A DNA stretch of 64,000 nt from Pseudogracilibacillus sp037892545 (GCF_037892545.1 NZ_JBBKBG010000004.1:78169-142168); one strand, 5' to 3'. Positions 1 through 8,837 are shown, counted from the first letter of the stretch. A program made the numbers and translations. The notes: generated by a model not told the origin, from the letters alone.

Positions 1-1
1 A

Positions 2-757
2 GTACGTAATTTATCTAAAACGATTCATATTGGCTTAGTTGGAAAATATGTCGAGTTACCAGACGCCTACATTTCAGCGGTAGAAGCACTAAAACATGCA
101 GGATTTACGTATGGTACAGACGTAGAAGTTCATTGGATTGATTCTGAAAACACCTCTGAAGAAGTGATGAAAGAACAATTAAGTGTAGTGGATGGTATTG
201 TCGTTCCAGGTGGATTCGGTACGAGAGGAATCGACGGAAAGATTACCGCTATTCAATACGCACGTGAACAAGGTGTTCCTTATTTAGGGATTTGCTTAGG
301 GTTACAACTGGCAGCAGTAGAATTTGCACGAAATGTATTAAAGTTAGAAGATGTCCATACGACAGAAGTGGATGAGCAAACAGCAAATCCGATAGTAAAA
401 TTAATCGACGGACAAGACTTAAGTGACGGAATTGGAAATACATTACGATTAGGAGCACATGATATCATTTTAAAAGATGGTACAAAGGCGAAAGAGGCAT
501 ATGGACAAGAGGAAATAAGTGAACGTCATCGTCACCGTTATGAAATTAATGAGGATTTTATTGCCCCATTAGAAGAAGCAGGATTTATTGTCTCGGGATA
601 TGGGACAGATGGAAAAACTGTAAAAGTAATGGAGTTAAAAGATCATCCTTGGTTTGTTGCATGTCAATATCATCCAGAATTTAAATCTAGACCGACAAAA
701 GCACATCCGTTAATGGAAGGATTTGTTGATGCGGTTGTAAATAAAAAATTTAACTAA
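2..757 (+). CDS. pyrG: CTP synthase, C-terminal part (5' end outside window)
   Basis: Makes CTP from UTP, ATP and glutamine; last step of de novo pyrimidine nucleotide synthesis in the cytoplasm. The window begins inside the gene: frame 2 is open from the first bases and reads a typical linker (VGKYVELPDAY) followed by the class I glutamine amidotransferase domain. The nucleophile elbow LGICLGLQ holds the catalytic Cys, and YHPEF near the end gives the His-Glu of the triad. About 251 residues are visible, roughly the C-terminal half of a ~535-residue enzyme. An internal ATG at 164 is not the start. In Bacillus the next gene is normally spo0F; here fbaA follows after 126 bp. Confidence 0.97.
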   Translation, partial: VRNLSKTIHIGLVGKYVELPDAYISAVEALKHAGFTYGTDVEVHWIDSENTSEEVMKEQLSVVDGIVVPGGFGTRGIDGKITAIQYAREQGVPYLGICLGLQLAAVEFARNVLKLEDVHTTEVDEQTANPIVKLIDGQDLSDGIGNTLRLGAHDIILKDGTKAKEAYGQEEISERHRHRYEINEDFIAPLEEAGFIVSGYGTDGKTVKVMELKDHPWFVACQYHPEFKSRPTKAHPLMEGFVDAVVNKKFN

Positions 758-781
758 TATTTTTAAAGAATAATGATAAAG

Positions 782-832
782 AGACGACGTAAAACGAGCA
801 GAACATGTTGCAAGCTAAACGTCGTCTTGGTA
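782..832 (+). terminator. inverted repeat after pyrG, possible terminator
   Basis: Nine-base arms AGACGACGT (782-790) and ACGTCGTCT (819-827) enclose a 28-base loop that itself holds the palindrome AACATGTT. The downstream tract is only moderately T-rich (TTGGTATTCT), so this is a weak intrinsic terminator or an RNA processing hairpin between pyrG and fbaA. Confidence 0.4.
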
Positions 833-883
833 TTCTATTGATAGATGATTTTTTTGAAAAATTATGTTAAGGAGATGGATGAA

Positions 884-1744
884 ATGCCATTAGTATCAAT
901 GAAAGAAATGTTAATTACAGCAAAAGAAAACAAATATGCAGTTGGGCAGTTTAATATTAATAACTTAGAATATACGCAAGCAATTTTAGAAGCGGCGGAA
1001 GAGGAAAATTCACCAGTTATTCTAGGTGTATCTGAAGGTGCTGCACGTTATATGGGAGGATATAAAGTAGCGGTAGCCATGACAAAGGCAATCATGGAAG
1101 AAAGTAATATTACGGTGCCAGTGGCAATTCATTTAGATCATGGTTCTAGCTTTGAAGCTTGTGCAAAAGCCATTCAGGCAGGATTTACTTCTGTCATGAT
1201 TGATGCTTCAAGTAAACCATTAGAAGAAAATATTGCAACGACGAGCAAAGTAGTAGAATTAGCACATTTCCACGATGTATCTGTGGAAGCAGAATTAGGA
1301 ATTGTCGGTGGACAAGAAGATGACGTAATTGCAGATGGTGTTATTTATGCGGATCCTGCTGAATGTGTTCGACTAGTAAACGAAACAAATATTGACTGTT
1401 TAGCACCTGCATTAGGTTCCGTTCACGGACCATACAAAGGCGAACCGAACTTAGGATTTGAAGAGATGGAGGAAATCTCCAATAAAACAGACGTACCTTT
1501 AGTATTACATGGTGGAACAGGAATTCCTTTAAAAGATATTCAACGTGCAATTTCTTTAGGGACAGCAAAAATTAACGTGAACACAGAAAACCAAATTCAA
1601 CAAACAGCAAAAATTCGTGAGATCTTAAATAATGATACGGAAGTATATGACCCACGTAAATATATGGGACCTGGACGTGAAGCGATCAAGCAAACAGTTA
1701 TTGAGAAAATGCGTGAATTTGGTTCATCTCAACAAGCAAAATAA
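884..1744 (+). CDS. fbaA: class II fructose-1,6-bisphosphate aldolase
   Basis: Cleaves and forms fructose-1,6-bisphosphate from DHAP and glyceraldehyde-3-phosphate in glycolysis and gluconeogenesis. The 286-residue protein has the class II zinc-dependent features: HLDHGSSFEACAKAIQ near residues 83-98 (catalytic Asp and metal His), the glycine-rich VHGPYKGEPNLGF segment, and HGGTGIP followed by KINVNTENQ for phosphate binding. The ATG at 884 is chosen over an in-frame ATG at 845 because AAGGAG at 869-874 lies nine bases before it and the protein then begins MPLVSMKEML as in homologues. The transaldolase gene follows after 22 bp, suggesting cotranscription. Confidence 0.96.
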   Translation: MPLVSMKEMLITAKENKYAVGQFNINNLEYTQAILEAAEEENSPVILGVSEGAARYMGGYKVAVAMTKAIMEESNITVPVAIHLDHGSSFEACAKAIQAGFTSVMIDASSKPLEENIATTSKVVELAHFHDVSVEAELGIVGGQEDDVIADGVIYADPAECVRLVNETNIDCLAPALGSVHGPYKGEPNLGFEEMEEISNKTDVPLVLHGGTGIPLKDIQRAISLGTAKINVNTENQIQQTAKIREILNNDTEVYDPRKYMGPGREAIKQTVIEKMREFGSSQQAK

Positions 1745-1766
1745 TAAAAATAGAGGAGCGATATTA

Positions 1767-2417
1767 GTGGAATTTTTTATTGACTCGGCAAACATTGACG
1801 AGATTCGTCAGGCGAAAGCTTTAGGCATTTTAGGTGGAGTGACAACCAATCCTTCATTAGTTGCAAAAGAAGGAGTGGATTTCCATGATCGCCTTCGTGA
1901 AATTACAACAGAAGTAACAGCTGAATCTGTTAGTGCGGAAGTCATCGCAGAAGATGCAGAAGGGATGATTGCGGAAGGAAAAGAACTTGCAGCCATCGCT
2001 CCAAACATTACGGTAAAAATCCCCATGACGATGGAAGGGCTAAAAGCAGTAAAAGCTTTAAGTGACTTACATATTACGACCAATGTGACATTAATCTTTA
2101 ACGCGAACCAAGCATTGCTTGCGGCAAGAGCTGGTGCAACTTACGTATCACCGTTTTTAGGACGTTTAGATGATATTGGTCATGATGGAATGGATTTAAT
2201 TGCAACGATTTCAGCTATTTTTAATCAATTTGCCATTGAGACGAAAATTATTGCAGCATCGATTCGTCATCCATTACATGTAACAGATGCAGCATTAAAT
2301 GGGGCACATATTGCAACAGTTCCATTTAAAGTATTGAACGGGTTAGTGCAACATCCTTTAACAGATAAAGGAATTGCACAGTTTTTAGCAGATTGGGCAG
2401 CAACACAAGAGAAGTAA
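1767..2417 (+). CDS. fsa: small-type transaldolase / fructose-6-phosphate aldolase family
   Basis: Member of the short (about 215 residue) TalC/Fsa transaldolase family; transfers dihydroxyacetone units in the non-oxidative pentose phosphate pathway. The Schiff-base lysine is in ITVKIPMT (K84), and the segments TTNPSLVAKEG and ATYVSPFLGRLDDIG are highly characteristic. GTG at 1767 is the start: AGAGGAG at 1752-1758 is correctly spaced and the protein begins VEFFIDSAN. The same frame is open upstream inside fbaA, but that part is not coding. Position between fbaA and murA matches ywjH of Bacillus. Whether the true activity is transaldolase or F6P aldolase cannot be told from sequence. Confidence 0.93.
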   Translation: MEFFIDSANIDEIRQAKALGILGGVTTNPSLVAKEGVDFHDRLREITTEVTAESVSAEVIAEDAEGMIAEGKELAAIAPNITVKIPMTMEGLKAVKALSDLHITTNVTLIFNANQALLAARAGATYVSPFLGRLDDIGHDGMDLIATISAIFNQFAIETKIIAASIRHPLHVTDAALNGAHIATVPFKVLNGLVQHPLTDKGIAQFLADWAATQEK

Positions 2418-2447
2418 ATTCACAACGAAAAGAAGTGAGGGACTAGG

Positions 2448-3740
2448 ATGGAAAAGATTATGATCGAAGGCGGTCATCTGTTAGAAGGAAAAGTAAGGAT
2501 CAGTGGTGCAAAAAATAGTGCAGTTGCATTAATTCCGGCCGCCATTTTAGCAGATTCTACTGTAACACTTGATGGATTACCGAATATTTCTGATGTAGAT
2601 ACATTGCAATCGATTTTGGAAGATATTGGCGCAAAGGTAGTACAAGACTCGAAGCAAAAAGTACATATCGATCCTTCGTCAGTCGTTTCCATTCCTCTTC
2701 CTAATGGAAAAGTACAAAAGTTACGTGCATCGTACTATTTAATGGGCGCTATGTTAGGGAAGTTTAAACGTGCGGCAATTGGTCTTCCAGGTGGATGCTA
2801 TTTAGGTCCACGTCCGATTGACCAGCATATAAAAGGGTTTGAAGCTCTCGGTGCAAAGGTAAAAAATGAAAAAGGTGCCCTTTATTTAGAGGCGGAAGAA
2901 TTACGTGGTGCCCGGATTTATTTAGACGTAGTGAGTGTAGGTGCGACAATTAATATTATGTTAGCCGCAGTGTTAGCGAAAGGAAAAACGACGATTGAAA
3001 ATGCCGCTAAGGAACCAGAAATTATTGATGTTGCTACATTGTTGACGAATATGGGCGCTAAAATTAAAGGTGTAGGAACCGATATTATTCGTATTGAAGG
3101 TGTCGATCGCTTGCACGGTTGTAAACATACAATCATACCTGACAGAATAGAAGCGGGTACATATATTATTGCGGCAGCTGCACAAGGGAAAGAAGTAGTC
3201 ATTGATAATGTGATTCCAGAACATTTAGAATCATTATTAGCGAAATTGCGTGAAATGGGTGTAACGATTGAGCAATATAATGATCAACTACTTATTAAAC
3301 CTGGTGAAAAGTTGAAAAGTGTAGATATTAAAACATTAGTATACCCAGGATTTCCAACCGATTTACAACAACCTTTCACATCACTATTAACGAAATCAGA
3401 AGGAACGAGTATCGTGACAGATACCATTTATACAGCTAGATTTAAACATATTGATGAATTGCGCCGTATGAATGCAAAAGTGAAAGTAGAAGGCAGTGCT
3501 GCGATTGTAACAGGTACGGAAAAGCTAGAAGGTGCCAAAGTAAAAGTAACGGATTTACGTGCGGGAGCAGCATTAGTCATTGCAGGATTAATGGCAGATG
3601 GCATTACGGAAATAACAGAAATTGATCATATAGATCGTGGATATGAAGATATTACCGAAAATTTACGTCGTTTAGGTGCGAAAATTTGGCGTGAAAAAGT
3701 GGTGGAACCAAATAAAACGATTAGTATGAAAGGTTTATAA
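2448..3740 (+). CDS. murA: UDP-N-acetylglucosamine 1-carboxyvinyltransferase (MurA2/MurZ type)
   Basis: First committed step of peptidoglycan synthesis: transfers enolpyruvate from PEP to UDP-GlcNAc in the cytoplasm. The 430-residue EPSP-synthase-fold protein has the N-terminal SGAKNSAVALIPAA motif and the catalytic/fosfomycin-reactive cysteine C117 in IGLPGGCYLGPRP. Position between transaldolase and glpX matches the second Bacillus paralogue (murAB, also called murZ); the housekeeping murAA copy would be near the atp operon, which is not in this window. ATG at 2448 follows a GAAGTGAGGG ribosome binding region. Confidence 0.95.
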   Translation: MEKIMIEGGHLLEGKVRISGAKNSAVALIPAAILADSTVTLDGLPNISDVDTLQSILEDIGAKVVQDSKQKVHIDPSSVVSIPLPNGKVQKLRASYYLMGAMLGKFKRAAIGLPGGCYLGPRPIDQHIKGFEALGAKVKNEKGALYLEAEELRGARIYLDVVSVGATINIMLAAVLAKGKTTIENAAKEPEIIDVATLLTNMGAKIKGVGTDIIRIEGVDRLHGCKHTIIPDRIEAGTYIIAAAAQGKEVVIDNVIPEHLESLLAKLREMGVTIEQYNDQLLIKPGEKLKSVDIKTLVYPGFPTDLQQPFTSLLTKSEGTSIVTDTIYTARFKHIDELRRMNAKVKVEGSAAIVTGTEKLEGAKVKVTDLRAGAALVIAGLMADGITEITEIDHIDRGYEDITENLRRLGAKIWREKVVEPNKTISMKGL

Positions 3741-3765
3741 CTCATAAAAAGGGGATTTTTAAACG

Positions 3766-4737
3766 ATGGAAAGAAGTTTATCGATTGAATTAGTTCGCGT
3801 AACAGAGGCGGCAGCATTATCGTCTGCAAGATGGATGGGTAGAGGCTTAAAAAATGAGGCGGACGATGCAGCAACAACCGCAATGCGTACAGTTTTTGAT
3901 ACGATTCCAATGCGTGGCACAGTTGTCATTGGAGAAGGGGAAATGGATGAAGCGCCAATGCTTTATATTGGCGAAAAACTCGGTACTGGAAGAGGACCTT
4001 TAGTAGATGTTGCGGTTGACCCACTTGAAGGAACGAGCATTGTTGCACGTGGTTCTTGGAACGCTTTATCTGTTATTGCTATTTCAGATGGTGGAAATTT
4101 ATTACACGCTCCAGACATGTACATGCATAAAATTGCTGTTGGTCCAGAAGCGGTTGGAAAAATTGATATTAACGCATCAGTGGAAGATAACTTACGAGCT
4201 GTAGCAGAGGCAAAAAACAAAGAAATTGAAGATGTATTAGCTGTCGTATTAAACCGTGATCGCCATCAAGGATTAATCGAAGAAATTCGTCAAACAGGTG
4301 CTAGAATTAAATTAATTCAAGACGGTGATGTGGCAGGGGCAATTAACACTTGCTTCGACCATACAGGAGTAGATATTTTATTCGGTATTGGTGGTGCACC
4401 AGAAGGCGTTATTTCAGCAGTTGCTTTAAAGTGTTTAGGTGGAGAAATCCAAGGGAAGTTAGCACCATCCAATGAAGAAGAAATTATCCGTTGTAAAAAA
4501 ATGGGGATTGAAGACATGAATAAAGTCTTTTACATGGATGATTTCTGTCCAGGGGATGATGCCATTTTTGCTGCGACAGGTGTGACGGATGGAGAATTAT
4601 TAAAAGGGGTTCAATTTAAAGGACAACGAGCAACAACACAATCTGTCGTAATGCGTGCGAAAAGTGGAACGATTCGTTTCATTGATGGTCAACATAGTTT
4701 AAAGAAAAAGCCAAATTTAGTATTAGATAATGAATAA
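3766..4737 (+). CDS. glpX: class II fructose-1,6-bisphosphatase
   Basis: Dephosphorylates fructose-1,6-bisphosphate during gluconeogenesis. The 323-residue protein shows the class II (GlpX) signatures: the metal-binding GEGEMDEAPML near residue 57, DPLEGTSI, and GIGGAPEGV. It lies 25 bp after murA with an AAGGGG site before ATG 3766. In Bacillus this position is ywjI (glpX), a secondary FBPase beside the class III enzyme Fbp. Together with fbaA and the transaldolase it forms a sugar-phosphate block. Confidence 0.94.
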   Translation: MERSLSIELVRVTEAAALSSARWMGRGLKNEADDAATTAMRTVFDTIPMRGTVVIGEGEMDEAPMLYIGEKLGTGRGPLVDVAVDPLEGTSIVARGSWNALSVIAISDGGNLLHAPDMYMHKIAVGPEAVGKIDINASVEDNLRAVAEAKNKEIEDVLAVVLNRDRHQGLIEEIRQTGARIKLIQDGDVAGAINTCFDHTGVDILFGIGGAPEGVISAVALKCLGGEIQGKLAPSNEEEIIRCKKMGIEDMNKVFYMDDFCPGDDAIFAATGVTDGELLKGVQFKGQRATTQSVVMRAKSGTIRFIDGQHSLKKKPNLVLDNE

Positions 4738-4792
4738 TATTTTCTTCTAAAGATAGAGTTGAATATATGAAGAGAAAGTTGTATGATACAAA

Positions 4793-4818
4793 TAGACAAG
4801 AGACGGTCTAGTTTTTTT
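4793..4818 (+). terminator. weak intrinsic terminator after glpX
   Basis: TAGAC (4793-4797) and GTCTA (4806-4810) form a short stem followed by GTTTTTTT. It sits in the 249-bp gap between glpX and rho. That gap also holds the 10-bp palindrome TAACATGTTA (4905-4914), which may be an operator near the rho promoter; no clear promoter was recognised. Confidence 0.4.
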
Positions 4819-4986
4819 ACAACGAACTCTTCATTCGGCTCCTCTTTTAAACAAGCATCTTTTTTATCTCCTATATAAATAAACGTGTACATATGAGCAA
4901 CATATAACATGTTATCCTATCAAAAAGAGCAACCAAAATTATGTTAAAAGAGATACGAATAGAAATAAATGAATAGGTGTGATGAT

Positions 4987-6270
4987 GTGTCTGAAATAAC
5001 GATTTCTCATTTAGAAAGCTTAACGTTGAAAGACATTTATAAGTTAGCTAAAGAATATAAAGTTTCTTATTATGCGAAACTAACAAAAAAAGAATTAATT
5101 TTTGCGATATTAAAAGCGCAAGCAGAAAAAGACGGTTATTTATTTATGGATGGGATTTTAGAAGTGATCCCTTCAGAAGGTTTTGGTTTTTTACGTCCAA
5201 TTAACTATTCTCCAAGTGCGGAAGATATTTATATTTCAGCCTCACAAATTCGCCGTTTTGATTTAAGAAATGGGGATAAAGTATCTGGAAAGGTTCGACC
5301 ACCGAAAGAGAATGAACGTTATTATGGTTTATTACATGTGGACGCTGTAAATGGCGATAATCCTGAAACAGCAAAAGAACGAGTACATTTTCCTGCCTTA
5401 ACTGCTTTATATCCTGATCGCTATATGACATTAGAAAATTCTCCACAAAATATATCGACGAGAATTATAGATTTAATGACACCAGTTGGTTTTGGCCAAA
5501 GAGGATTAATCGTTGCTCCGCCAAAAGCGGGTAAGACGATGCTTATAAAAGAAATTGCTAATAGCATTTCGAAAAACCACCCAGAGGCAAAACTAATTAT
5601 TTTATTAGTCGATGAACGTCCAGAGGAAGTGACAGATATTGAACGTTCTGTTGCACCAGATGTCGATGTCGTAAGTTCTACATTTGATGAAGTGCCAGAA
5701 AGTCATATTAAAGTATCTGAACTTGTATTAGAGCGTGCCATGCGTCTCGTGGAACATAAACGCGATGTGATTGTTTTAATGGACAGTATTACACGTTTAG
5801 CACGTGCATATAACTTAGTGATTCCACCAAGTGGACGTACATTATCCGGCGGGATTGATCCTGCAGCATTCCACCGTCCGAAGCGATTCTTTGGTGCGGC
5901 AAGAAATATTGAGGAAGGTGGAAGTTTAACGATTTTAGCAACTGCCTTAGTAGATACGGGATCACGGATGGATGATGTTATTTATGAGGAATTTAAAGGT
6001 ACAGGTAATATGGAACTACATTTAGACCGTAGTTTAGCAGAAAGAAGAATTTTCCCGGCAATCGATATACTACGTTCCGGTACTCGAAAAGAAGAGTTGC
6101 TCGTTTCGAAAGATCATTTAGAGAAAATGTGGATGATTCGAAAATCAATGCAAGACTCGCATGAATTTACCGAGCGATTTTTAAAGCGTTTGAAAGCGAC
6201 GAAAACAAATGAACAATTCCTAGATGATATCGGAGAAGAAATTAAAATGAAGCGAAATCAACGCTCATAA
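4987..6270 (+). CDS. rho: transcription termination factor Rho
   Basis: Hexameric RNA-dependent ATPase/helicase that ends transcription of untranslated RNA. Domains in order: N-terminal Rho-N helical region (residues 1-48), cold-shock-like RNA-binding domain (about 50-120, GILEVIPSEGFGFLRP), and RecA-type ATPase with Walker A APPKAGKT (K183) and Walker B VIVLMDSITRLARAYN. GTG at 4987 is preferred to the in-frame ATG at 4969: AGGTG at 4975-4979 is correctly spaced for it, and the length becomes 427 residues, as in B. subtilis. No ribosome site precedes 4969. Confidence 0.96.
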   Translation: MSEITISHLESLTLKDIYKLAKEYKVSYYAKLTKKELIFAILKAQAEKDGYLFMDGILEVIPSEGFGFLRPINYSPSAEDIYISASQIRRFDLRNGDKVSGKVRPPKENERYYGLLHVDAVNGDNPETAKERVHFPALTALYPDRYMTLENSPQNISTRIIDLMTPVGFGQRGLIVAPPKAGKTMLIKEIANSISKNHPEAKLIILLVDERPEEVTDIERSVAPDVDVVSSTFDEVPESHIKVSELVLERAMRLVEHKRDVIVLMDSITRLARAYNLVIPPSGRTLSGGIDPAAFHRPKRFFGAARNIEEGGSLTILATALVDTGSRMDDVIYEEFKGTGNMELHLDRSLAERRIFPAIDILRSGTRKEELLVSKDHLEKMWMIRKSMQDSHEFTERFLKRLKATKTNEQFLDDIGEEIKMKRNQRS

Positions 6271-6284
6271 AAGTAAAAAAAGAC

Positions 6285-6337
6285 TTGCATTACCTACCTA
6301 ATACTGTTATAATATCAAGATGTGAGGTTAGGTAGGT
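6285..6337 (+). promoter_or_regulatory. sigma-A promoter of L31 gene with flanking inverted repeat
   Basis: TTGCAT (6285-6290), 17-bp spacer, TATAAT (6308-6313). A perfect 10-bp inverted repeat flanks the -10 box: ACCTACCTAA at 6292-6301 inside the spacer and TTAGGTAGGT at 6328-6337 just after the expected start site. Because the left arm is upstream of the transcription start, it would act as a DNA operator and not an RNA hairpin. The regulator is unknown. Confidence 0.7.
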
Positions 6338-6386
6338 TTAACTTATAATTGTGAATAATCATTTTTTGTAAAAGAGGTGGAAAAAC

Positions 6387-6629
6387 ATGAAAAGCGGAAT
6401 TCATCCAGAATACCAAAAAGTAATCTTTTTAGATACAAGTTCAGATTATAAATTTTTAAGTGGTTCTACAAGAACATCTGACGAAACAATGGAATGGGAA
6501 GATGGTAACACTTACCCAGTCATTCGTGTTGAAATTAGTTCTGACACACACCCTTTCTACACTGGAAAGCAGAAAGCAGACAGAGCCGGTGGTCGTGTCG
6601 ATCGATTCAAAAAGAAATACAACATGTAA
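6387..6629 (+). CDS. rpmE2: 50S ribosomal protein L31 type B (zinc-independent)
   Basis: Structural protein of the large ribosomal subunit. The 80-residue sequence (MKSGIHPEYQKVIFLD...) is the longer B-type paralogue and has no CxxC zinc motif. In B. subtilis the zinc-containing RpmE occupies this place after rho, while the type B paralogue (YtiA) is made under zinc limitation; here type B sits at the housekeeping position, as in several other Bacilli. AAGAGGTGG precedes ATG 6387. The gene has its own promoter and terminator, so it is probably monocistronic. The thymidine kinase gene usually found next (tdk) is absent. Confidence 0.95.
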   Translation: MKSGIHPEYQKVIFLDTSSDYKFLSGSTRTSDETMEWEDGNTYPVIRVEISSDTHPFYTGKQKADRAGGRVDRFKKKYNM

Positions 6630-6667
6630 AACAAACAAGAAACAAAAATACAATCGTAACCTATTAC

Positions 6668-6697
6668 AATCAGGCAAATTTATGCCTGATTTTTATT
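6668..6697 (+). terminator. intrinsic terminator of rpmE2
   Basis: AATCAGGCA (6668-6676) pairs with TGCCTGATT (6683-6691), followed by TTTATTT. Confidence 0.85.
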
Positions 6698-6742
6698 TAC
6701 AAAAAATCCACTGATGTTGATGAGGAATGATATTCGCTAAAG

Positions 6743-6771
6743 TTGAACCGTTTTTACATACCTACTATAAA
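6743..6771 (+). promoter_or_regulatory. probable promoter of prfA-prmC
   Basis: TTGAAC (6743-6748), 17-bp spacer, TATAAA (6766-6771), in the gap between the rpmE2 terminator and prfA. TATACT at 6790-6795 is an alternative -10 but has no good -35 box. Confidence 0.45.
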
Positions 6772-6842
6772 TGAAACGTGAAAATAGTGTATACTAAATA
6801 TTGAAACTTGATTTTACGGAAGTATAAAAGAGGTGGAAACAC

Positions 6843-7922
6843 ATGTTAGATAAACTACAATCATTAGAGGATCGGTACCATAAATTAAATGAACTTTTAA
6901 GTGATCCAGAAGTAATTAGTGATTCGAATAAATTAAGAGAATATTCGAAAGAACAATCCGACCTTGAACCAGCTGTTACGGCATATCGCAAATATAAAAC
7001 GAGTGTGGAAGAATTAAACGACGCGAAAGAAATGTTAGCAAGTGAGTCAGACAGTGATATGTTAGACATGATTAAAGCGGAGATTTCGGAGTTAACATCT
7101 AATATAGAGGAATTAGAAGAAGAGTTAAAAGTACTATTATTACCGAAAGACCCGAACGATGATAAAAACGTTATTGTTGAAATCAGAGCAGCAGCTGGTG
7201 GGGATGAAGCTGCATTATTTGCTGGTGATTTATATCGAATGTATGCGCGCTTTGCGGAAGCGAATCGTTGGAAAACAGAAGTTATTGAAGCGAACTCAAC
7301 AGGAGTTGGTGGATATAAAGAAATTATTTTCATGATTCATGGTACAGGTGCTTATTCTAAGTTAAAATTCGAAAATGGGGCACACCGTGTACAACGTGTA
7401 CCTGAAACAGAAGCACAAGGACGTGTTCATACCTCTACTGCGACAGTTGCAGTATTACCAGAGGCAGAAGATGTGGACGTAGAAGTTCGTAATGAAGATG
7501 TAAAAGTGGATACGTACCGTGCAAGTGGGGCAGGTGGACAGCACGTAAATATGACAGACTCGGCTGTTCGTTTAACACACTTACCGACAGGGATTGTCGT
7601 ATCGTGTCAAGATGAGAAATCTCAAATTAAAAACCGCGAAAAGGCTTTTAAAGTATTGCGTGCCCGTTTATATGACAAATATCAACAAGAAGCGGAAGCA
7701 GAATATGCAGAATCAAGAAAATCTGCCGTAGGTACTGGAGATCGATCTGAACGTATTCGTACGTACAACTACCCACAAAACCGAGTAACAGATCACCGTA
7801 TCGGTTTAACGATTAAAAAATTAGACCAAATTGTCGAAGGGAAAATCGACGAAATTATTGATGCTTTACTCATTGAAGACCAAACGAGTCGTCTGCAAGA
7901 AGTTAGTGAAAAAAATGAATAA
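6843..7922 (+). CDS. prfA: peptide chain release factor 1
   Basis: Recognises UAA and UAG stop codons and triggers peptidyl-tRNA hydrolysis on the ribosome. The 359-residue protein has the catalytic GGQ in GAGGQHVN, whose glutamine is the substrate of the next gene product. N-terminal coiled region (residues 1-100) and the RF1 domain with IEIRAAAGGDEAALFAGDLYRMY-type block are present. ATG 6843 follows AGAGGTGG. The stop overlaps the start of prmC by eight bases, so the two are translationally coupled. Confidence 0.97.
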   Translation: MLDKLQSLEDRYHKLNELLSDPEVISDSNKLREYSKEQSDLEPAVTAYRKYKTSVEELNDAKEMLASESDSDMLDMIKAEISELTSNIEELEEELKVLLLPKDPNDDKNVIVEIRAAAGGDEAALFAGDLYRMYARFAEANRWKTEVIEANSTGVGGYKEIIFMIHGTGAYSKLKFENGAHRVQRVPETEAQGRVHTSTATVAVLPEAEDVDVEVRNEDVKVDTYRASGAGGQHVNMTDSAVRLTHLPTGIVVSCQDEKSQIKNREKAFKVLRARLYDKYQQEAEAEYAESRKSAVGTGDRSERIRTYNYPQNRVTDHRIGLTIKKLDQIVEGKIDEIIDALLIEDQTSRLQEVSEKNE

Positions 7923-8775
7923 GAAGAAAGTATATGAAGTCCTAACATGGGCTTCTTCTTTTTTAGAAAAACATGGACGTGACCCTCATATCGCAAAAGT
8001 TTTAATCGAACATCATCTACAAGTAGATCGTAATACGTTCCATATGATCTTACGAGATGAAATGAAGGAGGAGCAGTATAGAGCCTTTATGTCCGATGTA
8101 AAGGCACACGTGGAGACGGGGATACCTGTGCAACATTTAGTTGGATATGAATATTTTTATGGGAGACAATTTGCTGTAAACGAGCATGTACTTATTCCAC
8201 GTTTTGAAACAGAAGAATTAGTTTATCATCTTATCCAACTGATCCAATCGAAGTATCGTGATGAAACAGTCACGATTGTTGATATCGGCACGGGATCTAG
8301 TGTGATTGCAACGACATTAGCATTGGAGCTATCGAATGCAGTTGTATATGCTACAGATATATCGGAAGCTGCCCTTCGAGTTGCAACACAAAATGCAGCG
8401 GATTTAGGGGCAAATGTTACGTTTATGCAAGGAAGTTTTTTAGAACCGATAATAGAAGCAAACATCCACCCACAAATAATCGTTTCAAATCCTCCCTATA
8501 TAGCTAAGGCGGAAATAGATGAGTTAGAAGATACGGTGAAAAATTATGATCCACATGTAGCACTTTTTGCACCGAATAAAGGATTAGCTGCTTATGAATC
8601 TATCGTGGATCAATCAAAGAGAATCCCTTCTATTGAACGTATTTGTATGGAAATCGGATATGAGCAAGCAAAGGCTGTAACAAATATAGTAGCAAAAACA
8701 TATCCTGCAGCACAAATCGAAACAATCGTTGATATGAACGGAAAAGACCGAATCATTTCAGCTATTGTACGATAA
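7915..8775 (+). CDS. prmC: release factor glutamine methyltransferase
   Basis: N5-methylates the GGQ glutamine of release factors using S-adenosylmethionine. The 286-residue protein has an N-terminal helical domain and a class I methyltransferase domain with SAM-binding VDIGTGSSVIATTLA and the catalytic NPPY in IIVSNPPYIA. ATG 7915 overlaps the end of prfA (stop 7920-7922); there is no strong ribosome site, consistent with coupled translation. An upstream in-frame ATG at 7831 lies deep in prfA and is rejected. Confidence 0.95.
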   Translation: MNKKKVYEVLTWASSFLEKHGRDPHIAKVLIEHHLQVDRNTFHMILRDEMKEEQYRAFMSDVKAHVETGIPVQHLVGYEYFYGRQFAVNEHVLIPRFETEELVYHLIQLIQSKYRDETVTIVDIGTGSSVIATTLALELSNAVVYATDISEAALRVATQNAADLGANVTFMQGSFLEPIIEANIHPQIIVSNPPYIAKAEIDELEDTVKNYDPHVALFAPNKGLAAYESIVDQSKRIPSIERICMEIGYEQAKAVTNIVAKTYPAAQIETIVDMNGKDRIISAIVR

Positions 8776-8837
8776 AGAGGTATAACCTTTTTCTTATCTG
8801 TCCATAATGTTCCTAAAAGCAGTTGGGGGCAAAAACG

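Noticed and set aside
6346..6366. Zur-box-like sequence upstream of rpmE2
   Set aside because: About half of the positions match the Bacillus Zur consensus and the symmetric CG/CG core is missing; too weak to annotate.
6460..6714. 84-codon frame overlapping rpmE2 in another phase
   Set aside because: Shadow of the ribosomal protein gene and its terminator; composition is not coding-like.
8776..8837. Sigma-F promoter before spoIIR
   Set aside because: A GTATA is present at 8780 but the expected GG-rich -10 element is not at the right distance.
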